Part shown: piece by piece, positions 8,331 to 15,392 of the stretch | Numbering within the stretch: the stretch's first letter is position 1 | Layout of the letters: each line of letters begins with the position of its first letter | Assembly: GCF_020886055.1 (NCBI RefSeq) | Contig: NZ_AP025184.1 | Location: 1,240,001 to 1,304,000 of the forward strand | DNA: 64,000 nt | Direction: 5' to 3' | Source: Flavobacterium ammoniigenes | Lineage (GTDB): Bacteria; Bacteroidota; Bacteroidia; Flavobacteriales; Flavobacteriaceae | The notes under the pieces: model-generated | Database searches by the model: none | The model's input: only the letters and a program-made list of their open reading frames with translations | What the model was told of the DNA's origin: nothing | Program-made: the position numbers and the translations under genes

Positions 8331-8356
8331 AAAAAAGCCTCTTGAATAGAGGCTTT
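8331..8356. terminator. bidirectional terminator
   Basis: AAAGCCTCT / AGAGGCTTT stem with a TGAAT loop and flanking A/T tracts, between the convergent DUF4442 and Cys-rich genes. Confidence 0.85.
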
Positions 8357-8387
8357 AGAATTTAATACAGAAAATGCAGCTATTAGC

Positions 8388-8597
8388 TTAGCATTTTTTT
8401 CCTGATGCTTTATGTGCTTTTGCATCACATTTTTTTCCTTCTGCTTTACATTTGGCTTGGCATTTCGTTACTTCGTCATTTGACATTTTAGCGTGTTTAG
8501 AACAACATGCCATTTCTTTTTTCTCTTGTTTAGATTCTTGAGCAGTGATGCTTACTGAAAAGAATGCTAAGGCTAGAATTGCAATTACTTTTTTCAT
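8388..8597 (-). CDS. small secreted Cys/Lys-rich protein
   Basis: 69 residues: Sec signal peptide MKKVIAILALAFFSVSITA, then a short mature part rich in Lys with six Cys (CC pair, then KCQAKC, KKC and a C-terminal KKC). The Cys spacing suggests metal or metalloid binding but no known family is recognised. It is transcribed from its own unit next to the arsenic genes; a functional link is only positional. A -7-like TATATTTG lies at 8636-8643 on the minus strand. Confidence 0.75.
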   Translation of the reverse strand: MKKVIAILALAFFSVSITAQESKQEKKEMACCSKHAKMSNDEVTKCQAKCKAEGKKCDAKAHKASGKKC

Positions 8598-8695
8598 ATT
8601 CTTATTTTTTTATCGATTGATTTTATTTTCTCACACAAATATAAAATATATTTTGATATTGAATTTATTCTAACGTTAATGTTTACTTAAATCGT

Positions 8696-9730
8696 TTAGT
8701 GTTTATAGTACTTTTTCTTCCACCAAAAAGCCACATTTACTAATGCTATCAAAGCGGGAACTTCTACTAGTGGACCAATCACGCCCGCAAAGGCTTGTCC
8801 GCTATTAATGCCAAAAACGCCAATGGATACAGCAATAGCCAATTCAAAATTATTTCCTGAGGCGGTAAATGATAAGGCCACTGCATCTCGGTAATTAGCG
8901 CCAATTTTCTTACTTACAAAAAACATTAGCGTAAACATTATCGCAAAGAATATCACGAGAGGTAAGGCAATACGAAGAACATCTAGAGGTAAATCTACTA
9001 TCATTTCGCCTTTCAAACTGAACATTATTACAATAGTAAACAATAAGGCTATCAAAGTAATAGGAGATACAAAAGGAATAAATCGCTGATTGAACCATTT
9101 GTCTCCAAGGATTTTTTTAATCGCATAACGGCTACTTACCGCCAATACAAATGGAATACCCAAATAGATCCCAACGGTTTGAGCAATTTCGATGATAGTA
9201 ATATTCAACGCTAAACCTTTGATACCAAACAGCGGCAACATAATTTCAAGATAAAAATAGGCATACAAGCTAAAAAAGAATACTTGTAACAAACTGTTGA
9301 TACCAATTAATCCTGCGGTAAGTTCTCGATTACCTTCGGCAAGTTCGTTCCAAACAATAACCATAGCAATACAAGGTGCTAGTCCAATGATTATGAGTCC
9401 TGTCATGTATTCTGGGAAATCTCGTAAAAACAAAACCGCCAACGAAAACATTAAAAAAGGGCCAACAATCCAGGTGATAAAAAAAGAAGCAGTTAACAAC
9501 TTTGGCTTTTCAAACATTTGAGGCACTTTCGAAAAATCAATTTTGGTTAATGGTGGATACATCATTAAAATTAATCCAATGGCTAATGGAATATTGGTTG
9601 TTCCAGAAGAAAAGGTATTGATAAAACGCGATGAATTGGGAATGAAATACCCAATACTTACGCCAACCAGCATCGCTAAAAATATCCATAATGTTAAATA
9701 TCGATCTAAAAACCCTAATCTTTTTTTCAT
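8696..9730 (-). CDS. arsB: ACR3-family arsenite efflux transporter
   Basis: A 344-residue protein with about ten hydrophobic helices. The N-terminal segment YLTLWIFLAMLVGVSIGYF, the FFITWIVGPFLMF region, the GLAPCIAMVIVWNELA segment holding the conserved Cys of ACR3 carriers, and the ALSFTASGNNFELAIA segment are all family hallmarks. It extrudes arsenite (and possibly antimonite) across the inner membrane using the proton gradient. It is the last gene of arsR-DUF6428-arsC-ACR3. Symbols arsB and acr3 are both in use. Confidence 0.94.
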   Translation of the reverse strand: MKKRLGFLDRYLTLWIFLAMLVGVSIGYFIPNSSRFINTFSSGTTNIPLAIGLILMMYPPLTKIDFSKVPQMFEKPKLLTASFFITWIVGPFLMFSLAVLFLRDFPEYMTGLIIIGLAPCIAMVIVWNELAEGNRELTAGLIGINSLLQVFFFSLYAYFYLEIMLPLFGIKGLALNITIIEIAQTVGIYLGIPFVLAVSSRYAIKKILGDKWFNQRFIPFVSPITLIALLFTIVIMFSLKGEMIVDLPLDVLRIALPLVIFFAIMFTLMFFVSKKIGANYRDAVALSFTASGNNFELAIAVSIGVFGINSGQAFAGVIGPLVEVPALIALVNVAFWWKKKYYKH

Positions 9731-9757
9731 GATGAAGATGTATGAAATTCGTTTGAG

Positions 9758-10369
9758 TTATTTTTTTATTTGCGAAAAAACATGATGCATTTCAGAAGCA
9801 ATTTCCAAGCTTCGTTCCGCATATTTTACATCCATTAGGTCCGTACCGTCAAAAGCTTTAGGATCTTCATATCGAATGGGCAATCGTTTTTCGGCTCCTG
9901 CAATGAAAGGACAACCGGCATCGGCTGACGAACAGGTCATGATGGCTGCAAATTCACTTGTTGGATTGAATGCATCATCAAACGTTTTGGAAAAACAAAC
10001 AATAGCCGCTTCATTTTCGTCATATTTTACAGCATAAACCGGATTGTTGTCACTGCTTAATTGTTGGATTTGAAAACCTTGATTGGTAAGGGTTTCGCCA
10101 ACTTTTGGAAACATAGCCGTAGCCTCTGTTCCGCCCGAATAACAAAACACATTTTGAATATCAAAATGAAATGCCATCGTTTGAGCCCATATTTGTGACA
10201 AATGGCTGCGACGGGAATTGTGAGTACAGATGAAATTCAAACGAATGGATTGTTGTGTATCGATTTTAGTTTGAATGTATTCAATTAATGGTCGAACAAC
10301 TTCTTTTCGTTCAATGGAAATTGTTGTTTTCGAACAACTTTCAATTGTAGTAATTAAATTTTGAAACAT
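9758..10369 (-). CDS. arsC: arsenate reductase of the low-molecular-weight tyrosine phosphatase type
   Basis: 203 residues from ATG at 10369. The phosphatase P-loop CTHNSRRSHLSQIWA (C-x5-R-S type) lies near residue 64; a CSSADAGCPF segment supplies Cys residues that could form the resolving disulfide. LMW-PTP-fold arsenate reductases reduce As(V) to As(III) for export by the ACR3 carrier encoded next. A longer reading to 10474 overlaps the DUF6428 gene and adds a non-conserved tail, so it is rejected. The protein is longer than classical ArsC (about 130 aa), with an N-terminal helical extension. Confidence 0.88.
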   Translation of the reverse strand: MFQNLITTIESCSKTTISIERKEVVRPLIEYIQTKIDTQQSIRLNFICTHNSRRSHLSQIWAQTMAFHFDIQNVFCYSGGTEATAMFPKVGETLTNQGFQIQQLSSDNNPVYAVKYDENEAAIVCFSKTFDDAFNPTSEFAAIMTCSSADAGCPFIAGAEKRLPIRYEDPKAFDGTDLMDVKYAERSLEIASEMHHVFSQIKK

Positions 10370-10385
10370 AGTTTTATTATTTGAT

Positions 10386-10859
10386 TTAACAGCAACCTGA
10401 ATCGGGTGAACAACAAGAAGTGGTTTTTGCTTTCCATTGTCCAACATGGGGCATATTTTTTTCCGGGATACCACAGTGGTCTGGAGCTAAACAGTTAGTG
10501 ATTTTTGAAGTCAATTGAAAATGAGTTCCGTTAAATTCCAATCCAAACTTTCCTATACTGTCTTTCATTTGGTATTCCACTTCAATCTCTAAATCGGCTA
10601 TGCCTAATTTTTGTTCCGACAATTCGATAATATTCAAAAGCTTATCAGGATGCAAACGATGATCGTAGTCTTGGGCTTCCCACAATTGGAAGTTGGCTAC
10701 TTCTTCGTTTCGAATAGTTCCGCCGCAGTCGATAAAGTGTTTGGTTATTTTGCCTACTTCGGTGACATGAAAGTGAGGTGCTACGAGTTCGCCATTAGGC
10801 AACTGAAAAGCAATAGTTGTTGCTTTTTGTAATTCGGATTAAATAGCTGATAGTGTCAT
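10386..10859 (-). pseudogene. DUF6428-family gene of the ars operon, interrupted by an in-frame stop
   Basis: Between arsR and arsC. The frame from ATG 10857-10859 reads MTLSAI, then TAA (10839-10841), then SELQKATTIAFQLPNGELV and on to HFHVTEVG, matching the start expected for DUF6428 proteins. The rest is open to 10386 and ends in a Cys-rich tail (SCCSPDSGCC) that may bind metalloid. One base change (for example CAA to TAA) would explain it. The only downstream start before the conserved region is a TTG at 10802 (codon 20), which would give 138 residues lacking the first strand. It is a recent nonsense mutation, a reinitiated gene or a sequence error. Confidence 0.7.
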
Positions 10860-10874
10860 ATTTTTTTGTTTTAG

Positions 10875-11201
10875 TTAACAACATTCTTTCTTAGTAAGTT
10901 GTGTATTAATATGCTCAAAAAAGCCTTTCAATGGATGGAAACCTTCTTCATTTAGACAATAACAAATGGAAGTCCCTTCAATATTTCCTTTGATAAGTCC
11001 GGCGTTTTTTAACTCCTTTAAATGTTGTGAAACGGTGGGCTGGGCGAGAGGCAATTCATTAACGATATCGCCACAAATACAAGAATCTGTTTTTAGTAAG
11101 TATTCAATTATGGCTATTCGTGCAGGATGCCCAATTGCTTTAGCTAAAACAGCCAACTCATTTTGTGTTGTTGTAAATCCTTCGGTTTTGGTAATTCCCA
11201 T
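10875..11201 (-). CDS. arsR: ArsR-family metalloregulator
   Basis: A 108-residue winged-helix repressor. The helix-turn-helix is LAQPTVSQHLKELKNAGL, with wing KGNIEGTSICYCLNE. Cys residues occur in DSCICGD before the recognition helix (equivalent region to the ELCVC metal site of ArsR) and in a C-terminal KKECC. It should derepress the downstream operon on binding As(III). First gene of the operon, upstream of a perfect palindrome that overlaps a plausible -7 element. Confidence 0.92.
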   Translation of the reverse strand: MGITKTEGFTTTQNELAVLAKAIGHPARIAIIEYLLKTDSCICGDIVNELPLAQPTVSQHLKELKNAGLIKGNIEGTSICYCLNEEGFHPLKGFFEHINTQLTKKECC

Positions 11202-11214
11202 TGCGTTATATTTT

Positions 11215-11228
11215 AATATTGCAATATT
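11215..11228. promoter_or_regulatory. candidate ArsR operator
   Basis: Perfect 14-base palindrome AATATTGCAATATT, 14 bases upstream of arsR, overlapping a near-consensus -7 element (TAATATTG on the minus strand). ArsR binding here is inferred. Confidence 0.45.
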
Positions 11229-11315
11229 ACGATTAAAGTATTTTATAATGCTAATTATTATTCATAAATATTTCGCATATTTGTTCAATTATAAACTTTA
11301 AAAATAGTATAAGCG

Positions 11316-11759
11316 ATGAAAAAATATTTCTTAATCAGTTTTCTATTTCTAGCTCTAGGAATACAAGCGCAAGGTTATAAGTATAAAATTGTTACCAGCA
11401 TAGAGTCTATTGTGCCAGGCGGGGTAGGTAGATCTAGAATAATTGAAAATGGAACTGAAGTTGATTATACTCAATTTACTACTATAAGAACTAAAGACGG
11501 TAAAGAAAAAACAGAAAAGGATCGAAGTGATGTAAAAATTGACGAATTAAAAGAATCTACTTTGGTTAATTTTTATAGTTTGGTTGGAATAAATTTTCAA
11601 AACATAGCCTCTAATGATGCAATGATAACTTCTATGTTAAATAAATATAGTAAAGAAGGATGGGAATTAATCAACATAGTGAGTGGTGTTGAAAGCGATT
11701 CCGGAAAAGGTGATGGTGACGGAATATTTATTACGCGATATTATTTTAGAATAAAATAA
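11316..11759 (+). CDS. secreted hypothetical protein
   Basis: 147 residues with a clear signal peptide (MKKYFLISFLFLALGIQAQ) followed by a domain beginning GYKYKIVTSIESIVPGG and ending WELINIVSGVES...YYFRIK. The pattern of KYKIVTS at the start and EGWELINI near the end recalls DUF4177-like proteins. No function is known. It is divergent from the ars operon but carries its own terminator and is probably unrelated to arsenic. Confidence 0.7.
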   Translation: MKKYFLISFLFLALGIQAQGYKYKIVTSIESIVPGGVGRSRIIENGTEVDYTQFTTIRTKDGKEKTEKDRSDVKIDELKESTLVNFYSLVGINFQNIASNDAMITSMLNKYSKEGWELINIVSGVESDSGKGDGDGIFITRYYFRIK

Positions 11760-11777
11760 TAATCAATTATGAAAGTC

Positions 11778-11811
11778 AAAAACCCCTAACACATTCGTAT
11801 TAGGGGTTTTA
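11778..11811 (+). terminator. terminator of the secreted hypothetical gene (and of tRNA-Met on the other strand)
   Basis: AAAACCCCTAA / TTAGGGGTTTT stem with a ten-base loop between the convergent gene and tRNA. Confidence 0.8.
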
Positions 11812-11818
11812 CTTTTGG

Positions 11819-11892
11819 TAGCGAGGACGGGAGTTGAACCCGTGACCTCAGGGTTATGAATCCTGCGCTCTAACCAACTGAGCTACCTCGCC
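11819..11892 (-). tRNA. tRNA with anticodon CAT, probably elongator tRNA-Met
   Basis: Minus-strand cloverleaf: acceptor GGCGAGG pairs with CCTCGCT (first pair G-U), D arm AGCTCAGTTGGTTAGAGC, anticodon stem CAGGA/CCCTG around loop TTCATAA with anticodon CAT, T arm GGGTTCAACTCCC. CCA follows directly in the genome (11816-11818). Initiator Met is unlikely because the stem lacks the three G-C pairs; tRNA-Ile2 (lysidine-modified CAT) cannot be excluded from sequence alone. Confidence 0.9.
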
Positions 11893-11926
11893 ATTTCTAT
11901 TGGTTATGCATCTCTCAATGCGGGTG

Positions 11927-11956
11927 CAAATATAGAAATAATAATAATGTTTGCAA
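11927..11956 (-). promoter_or_regulatory. promoter of the CAT tRNA
   Basis: Minus strand TTG (11954-11956), 19 bases, TATATTTG (11927-11934); exact consensus and spacing. Confidence 0.75.
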
Positions 11957-12041
11957 GTATAAAATAAGAAAAAAAATATTTTTAAAAAGACTTTTTTTTT
12001 GACTTTATATTCTTATATTTCGAGAAAATTAAACAGCATTC

Positions 12042-12434
12042 ATGGATCCAAAAGTTCGCTATGAGATTGAGTTTCCCATCAACTCTTCCCCCCAATTATT
12101 GTATCAATACATTTCTACTCCTTCCGGTTTATCAGAGTGGTTTGCCGACAATGTGAATTCCCGTGGAGAGTTCTTTACATTCATTTGGAATGACTCTCAA
12201 GAGAAAGCGAGATTGGCCTCTAAAAAATCAGGAGAGAAAGTAAAATTCAAATGGGTGGATGACAATAATAAAGACTCAGAGTATTTTTTTGAAATCCATA
12301 TTCTTGAAGATGAACTAACAAAAGATGTATCGCTTTTAGTAATTGATTTTGCTCCAGCCGATGAACTTGAAGAAGCCCAACAATTGTGGGAAAATCAAAT
12401 TTCCGATTTGAAACATCTCATCGGATCAGTCTAA
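12042..12434 (+). CDS. START-like (SRPBCC/AHSA1-type) protein
   Basis: 130 residues; the opening FPINSSPQLLYQYISTPSGL followed by WFADNV and later FKWVDDN is the usual layout of the small START-like family common in Bacteroidota, with the C-terminal long helix at 105-128. The fold forms a hydrophobic cavity, but the ligand is unknown. It is transcribed alone; a terminator hairpin follows and runs up to the next gene's start codon. Confidence 0.8.
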   Translation: MDPKVRYEIEFPINSSPQLLYQYISTPSGLSEWFADNVNSRGEFFTFIWNDSQEKARLASKKSGEKVKFKWVDDNNKDSEYFFEIHILEDELTKDVSLLVIDFAPADELEEAQQLWENQISDLKHLIGSV

Positions 12435-12452
12435 AAATTGTATTTTATAACT

Positions 12453-12460
12453 TATATTTG
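12453..12460 (+). promoter_or_regulatory. -7 element upstream of the class IV aminotransferase gene
   Basis: TATATTTG consensus; predicted start point falls inside the hairpin at 12460-12486. The nearest TTG (12438-12440) is only 12 bases upstream, so the -33 element is poor. Confidence 0.4.
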
Positions 12461-12486
12461 CCCTGAACAAAATTCAGGGCTTTTTT
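12460..12486 (+). terminator. terminator hairpin abutting the aminotransferase start codon
   Basis: GCCCTGAA / TTCAGGGC stem, CAAAA loop, T6 tract ending at the base before ATG 12487. Presumably the terminator of the START-like gene. Confidence 0.75.
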
Positions 12487-13320
12487 ATGATTAATAGTAA
12501 CGGGAATAGTAGCGCACAAGAGAATAGTTTAATTCATAATCGTGGATTTTTATACGGTGATGCCGTTTTTGAAACGGTAAAAATTGTAAATGGTAAAATT
12601 CTCTTTTTAGAAGATCATTATTTTAGATTGATGGCTTCTATGCGTATTTTACGAATGGAAATTCCGATGGATTTTACCATGGAATTTTTTGAAGACCAAG
12701 TACTTACTACTGTTTCTAATAATGGTTTTTCCGCATCGGCTCGTGCACGAATTACCGTGTATCGTAATGATGGCGGTTATTATTTGCCAACTACCAATAC
12801 TATTTCTTTTCTGATTCATACTACTGCTTTAGAAAATCAAGCTTATGTTTGGGAGTCAAAATCCTGTGAAGTGGATTTGTACAAAGATTTTTATGTTGCT
12901 AAACAATTACTTGCTACATTAAAAACTACTAACAAAGTGCTGCATGTCACAGCTAGTATTTATGCAGATGAAAATGATTTGGATAATTGTATTTTGCTTA
13001 ACGAAACCAAAAATGTGGTAGAAGTGTTGCAAGGCAATATCTTCATGGTTAATGGTAATACATTGATTACTCCCCCAATTTCTGAAGGCTGTTGTAATGG
13101 TATTTTGCGTAAGCAGGTACTTAGTTTGGCCAAGAAAATGGAAGGCTTGGAAGTAATCGAAGGGGTTATTTCTCCTTTTGATCTTCAAAAAGCAGATGAG
13201 TTGTTTTACACCAATGTTATTAAAGGGATTAAGTCGATTACCAAGTATAGAAAGAAAGAATTTGGTACCGCATTGGCTTCAGAATTAGTTCAAAAGTTAA
13301 ATGAAATGATCGCCAATTAA
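12487..13320 (+). CDS. class IV aminotransferase / aminodeoxychorismate lyase-like PLP enzyme
   Basis: 277 residues of fold-type IV PLP enzyme: opening HNRGFLYGDAVFETVK, the K-containing segment LLATLKTTNKVL with the likely PLP Lys, and ILLNETKNVVEVLQGNIFMV with the conserved Glu. The family includes branched-chain aminotransferase, D-amino acid transaminase and PabC; sequence alone does not separate them, though the short length and ungrouped gene fit the PabC-like flavobacterial form. Convergent with yqgE, the stop codons overlapping by four bases. Confidence 0.85.
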   Translation: MINSNGNSSAQENSLIHNRGFLYGDAVFETVKIVNGKILFLEDHYFRLMASMRILRMEIPMDFTMEFFEDQVLTTVSNNGFSASARARITVYRNDGGYYLPTTNTISFLIHTTALENQAYVWESKSCEVDLYKDFYVAKQLLATLKTTNKVLHVTASIYADENDLDNCILLNETKNVVEVLQGNIFMVNGNTLITPPISEGCCNGILRKQVLSLAKKMEGLEVIEGVISPFDLQKADELFYTNVIKGIKSITKYRKKEFGTALASELVQKLNEMIAN

Positions 13321-13877
13321 TTCAAATAGGGATCATCTGGTGCGTTGGACCAGATGAGATAATCACCTCCTAATTCAATAATTTTTTCTTTCCAAAAATG
13401 CGTAGTGGATTTACTGATAATTTTGTTTTCATGAGTATTGGAAGTGGCTATCCATGAGTTTTGTTCCATTTCCAACTCCAATTGATTTTCATCCCAGCCA
13501 GTATATCCTAAGAAAAAGCGAATGTTATTTTTGCCGATTTTTTGTTGCTTAATTAACTCTTTCACCGATTCAAAACAGCCGCCCCAGTAGATACCATTTG
13601 AGATTTCGACACTATTGGGAATCAAATGGGGAACATCGTGAATAAAATAAAGATTGTCTTGTTCTACCGGCCCACCGTTATACACTTTAAATGGAGTGTT
13701 TATTTCTGGAAGCAAATCAGTAATCGAATATTGTAAAGGCTTATTGAGTATAAAGCCTACAGATCCTTCTTTGTTATGTGCGGTTAGTAAGATTACAGCT
13801 CTTGCAAAAGAGGCATCACCCAATATTAATGGGTCGGCTATAAGTAGTTGCCCTTTATTAAGTTGTGCTGAAATCAT
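13317..13877 (-). CDS. YqgE/AlgH-family protein
   Basis: 186 residues of the UPF0301 (YqgE/AlgH) family: KGQLLIADPLILGDASFARAV at the start, then EGSVGFILNKPL, YNGGPVEQDNLYFIH and FFLGYTGWDENQLE, all diagnostic. The role is uncertain; AlgH was linked to alginate regulation in Pseudomonas, without a proven mechanism. Start ATG at 13877 gives the usual length. Overlaps the convergent aminotransferase gene by four bases. Confidence 0.92.
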   Translation of the reverse strand: MISAQLNKGQLLIADPLILGDASFARAVILLTAHNKEGSVGFILNKPLQYSITDLLPEINTPFKVYNGGPVEQDNLYFIHDVPHLIPNSVEISNGIYWGGCFESVKELIKQQKIGKNNIRFFLGYTGWDENQLELEMEQNSWIATSNTHENKIISKSTTHFWKEKIIELGGDYLIWSNAPDDPYLN

Positions 13878-13941
13878 AACTCCAATTTTTATTAAAATTA
13901 ATAATAAAATGTAGACGAATCATTTTTTTTCGTTTAAAGGC

Positions 13942-13970
13942 AAAAAAAAACCTTCCGATAAGGAAGGTTT
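13942..13970 (-). terminator. terminator of the HU gene
   Basis: AAACCTTCC / GGAAGGTTT stem with GATAA loop and, on the minus strand, a nine-base T-tract. Confidence 0.85.
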
Positions 13971-13992
13971 ATTTGTATAAGGAAAACTAAAA

Positions 13993-14265
13993 TTAGTTTA
14001 CAGCTCCTTCTAATTCTGCTCCAGCTTTGAATTTTACTACATTTTTAGCAGCAATTTTGATAGTTTTTCCAGTTTGTGGATTTCTACCGTCTCTTGCAGC
14101 TCTGTTAGATACTGACCAAGATCCGAAACCTACTAAAGAAACTCTTCCACCTTTTTTCAAAGTACCACTTACGTTTCCTAAAAATGATTCTAAAGCCAAT
14201 TTAGCAGCTGCTTTAGTAATTCCTGCGTCAGCAGCGATAGCGTCGATTAATTCTGATTTGTTCAT
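13993..14265 (-). CDS. hup: HU-family DNA-binding protein
   Basis: 90 residues, the usual HU length: MNKSELIDAIAADAGITKAA opening, helix ALESFLGNVSGTLKKGGRV, GFGSWSV beta turn, and the arm AARDGRNPQTGKTI that inserts in the minor groove, with the ARxGRNPQTG signature. It bends and compacts DNA as a dimer. Single gene with a strong consensus promoter and terminator, consistent with high expression. Confidence 0.97.
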   Translation of the reverse strand: MNKSELIDAIAADAGITKAAAKLALESFLGNVSGTLKKGGRVSLVGFGSWSVSNRAARDGRNPQTGKTIKIAAKNVVKFKAGAELEGAVN

Positions 14266-14308
14266 AATAAAAGTTTTATTAATTGTTGGTTAAAAAAAAA
14301 TTGTTAAA

Positions 14309-14338
14309 CAAAATTAGCAGGAAATCCTTACCGTGCAA
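14309..14338 (-). promoter_or_regulatory. promoter of the HU gene
   Basis: Minus strand TTG (14336-14338), 19 bases, TAATTTTG (14309-14316). Confidence 0.75.
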
Positions 14339-14444
14339 GGGTAAAAAACATTTTAGGGCTAATTTGTTAATAACTTGGGTTTTTTGTTCATAAAAGTGAT
14401 GATTTTCCACCCGAAAACGTTGTAAATACTGGTTTTTTTAGCGT

Positions 14445-15392
14445 TTAATACGCTTTTGCATCTGCTGTAAATTGGATTCCATTGAGGAATTCGGCAGTAT
14501 TCATCTTCTTCTTTCCAGGGAATTGTAGGCTTTCAATTTGAATAAATCCATTGGCTACAGCAATTTTTAATTCTTTTTTGGTACTAACCAATTGGCCAAT
14601 TGCTAAAGAATGCGATTCAGTTATAATACTAGATTGGTAGATTTTAACATTCCATTCTTCTCCTTTATCGCTGATGAAACACCAAGCAGCAGGATACGGA
14701 CTTAGCCCTCTAATAAGATTGTGAATATCTAGAGCAGGTTTGTTCCAATCTATTTTACAGTTTTCTTTGTTTAATTTGTAAGCAGTTTTAATATCGTCAT
14801 TGTCTTTTTGTATTGTGGTCGTTACTCTCCCACTTTCAAGAAGTGCTAAAGTTTCAATGACAGTTTCACTTCCCAATTCCATTAAACGATCGTGTAACTC
14901 TCCTGCTGATTCATTGGCACCTATAGCAGTTTCAGCATTTAATATCATAGCACCTGTATCAATTTTGTCATCAATAAAAAAGGTAGTGACTCCCGTTTTG
15001 GTTTCTCCCTTGATAATTGCCCAATTAATAGGAGCTGCTCCTCTGTAATTGGGTAGGAGTGAAGCATGAAGATTGAAAGTTCCTAGTGATGGCATTTTCC
15101 AAACTACTTCTGGTAACATTCTAAAGGCTACCACTATTTGTAAGTTGGCGTTTATTGCTTTCAATTCCGCTAAAAAACTTTCGTCTTTTAGATTGGTAGG
15201 TTGCAATAAATGTAAGTTGTGTGCCAATGCGTATTCTTTAACAGCCGAATATTTTATTTTTTGTCCGCGACCTGCGGGTTTATCGGCTGCAGTAATAACA
15301 CCAACGACTTCGTAATTGTTGTGTAAAATAGTATCCAAAATGCCAACGGCAAATTCAGGAGTACCCATAAAGACGATTCGTAATTTCTCCAT
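14445..15392 (-). CDS. fmt: methionyl-tRNA formyltransferase
   Basis: 315 residues with the formyltransferase signature: start RIVFMGTPEFAV, catalytic region FNLHASLLPNYRGAAP, INWAIIKGETKTGVTTFF, and C-terminal OB-like domain (from about 205; RGLSPYPAAWC). It transfers a formyl group from 10-formyl-THF to Met-tRNA initiator. Its ATG shares one base with the recQ stop (TAATG), so the two are translationally coupled. Confidence 0.97.
   Translation of the reverse strand: MEKLRIVFMGTPEFAVGILDTILHNNYEVVGVITAADKPAGRGQKIKYSAVKEYALAHNLHLLQPTNLKDESFLAELKAINANLQIVVAFRMLPEVVWKMPSLGTFNLHASLLPNYRGAAPINWAIIKGETKTGVTTFFIDDKIDTGAMILNAETAIGANESAGELHDRLMELGSETVIETLALLESGRVTTTIQKDNDDIKTAYKLNKENCKIDWNKPALDIHNLIRGLSPYPAAWCFISDKGEEWNVKIYQSSIITESHSLAIGQLVSTKKELKIAVANGFIQIESLQFPGKKKMNTAEFLNGIQFTADAKAY

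Noticed and set aside
10370..10474. N-terminal extension of the arsC-type gene
   Set aside because: It overlaps the DUF6428 C-terminal coding region in another frame and has no conserved residues; ATG 10369 fits the family start.
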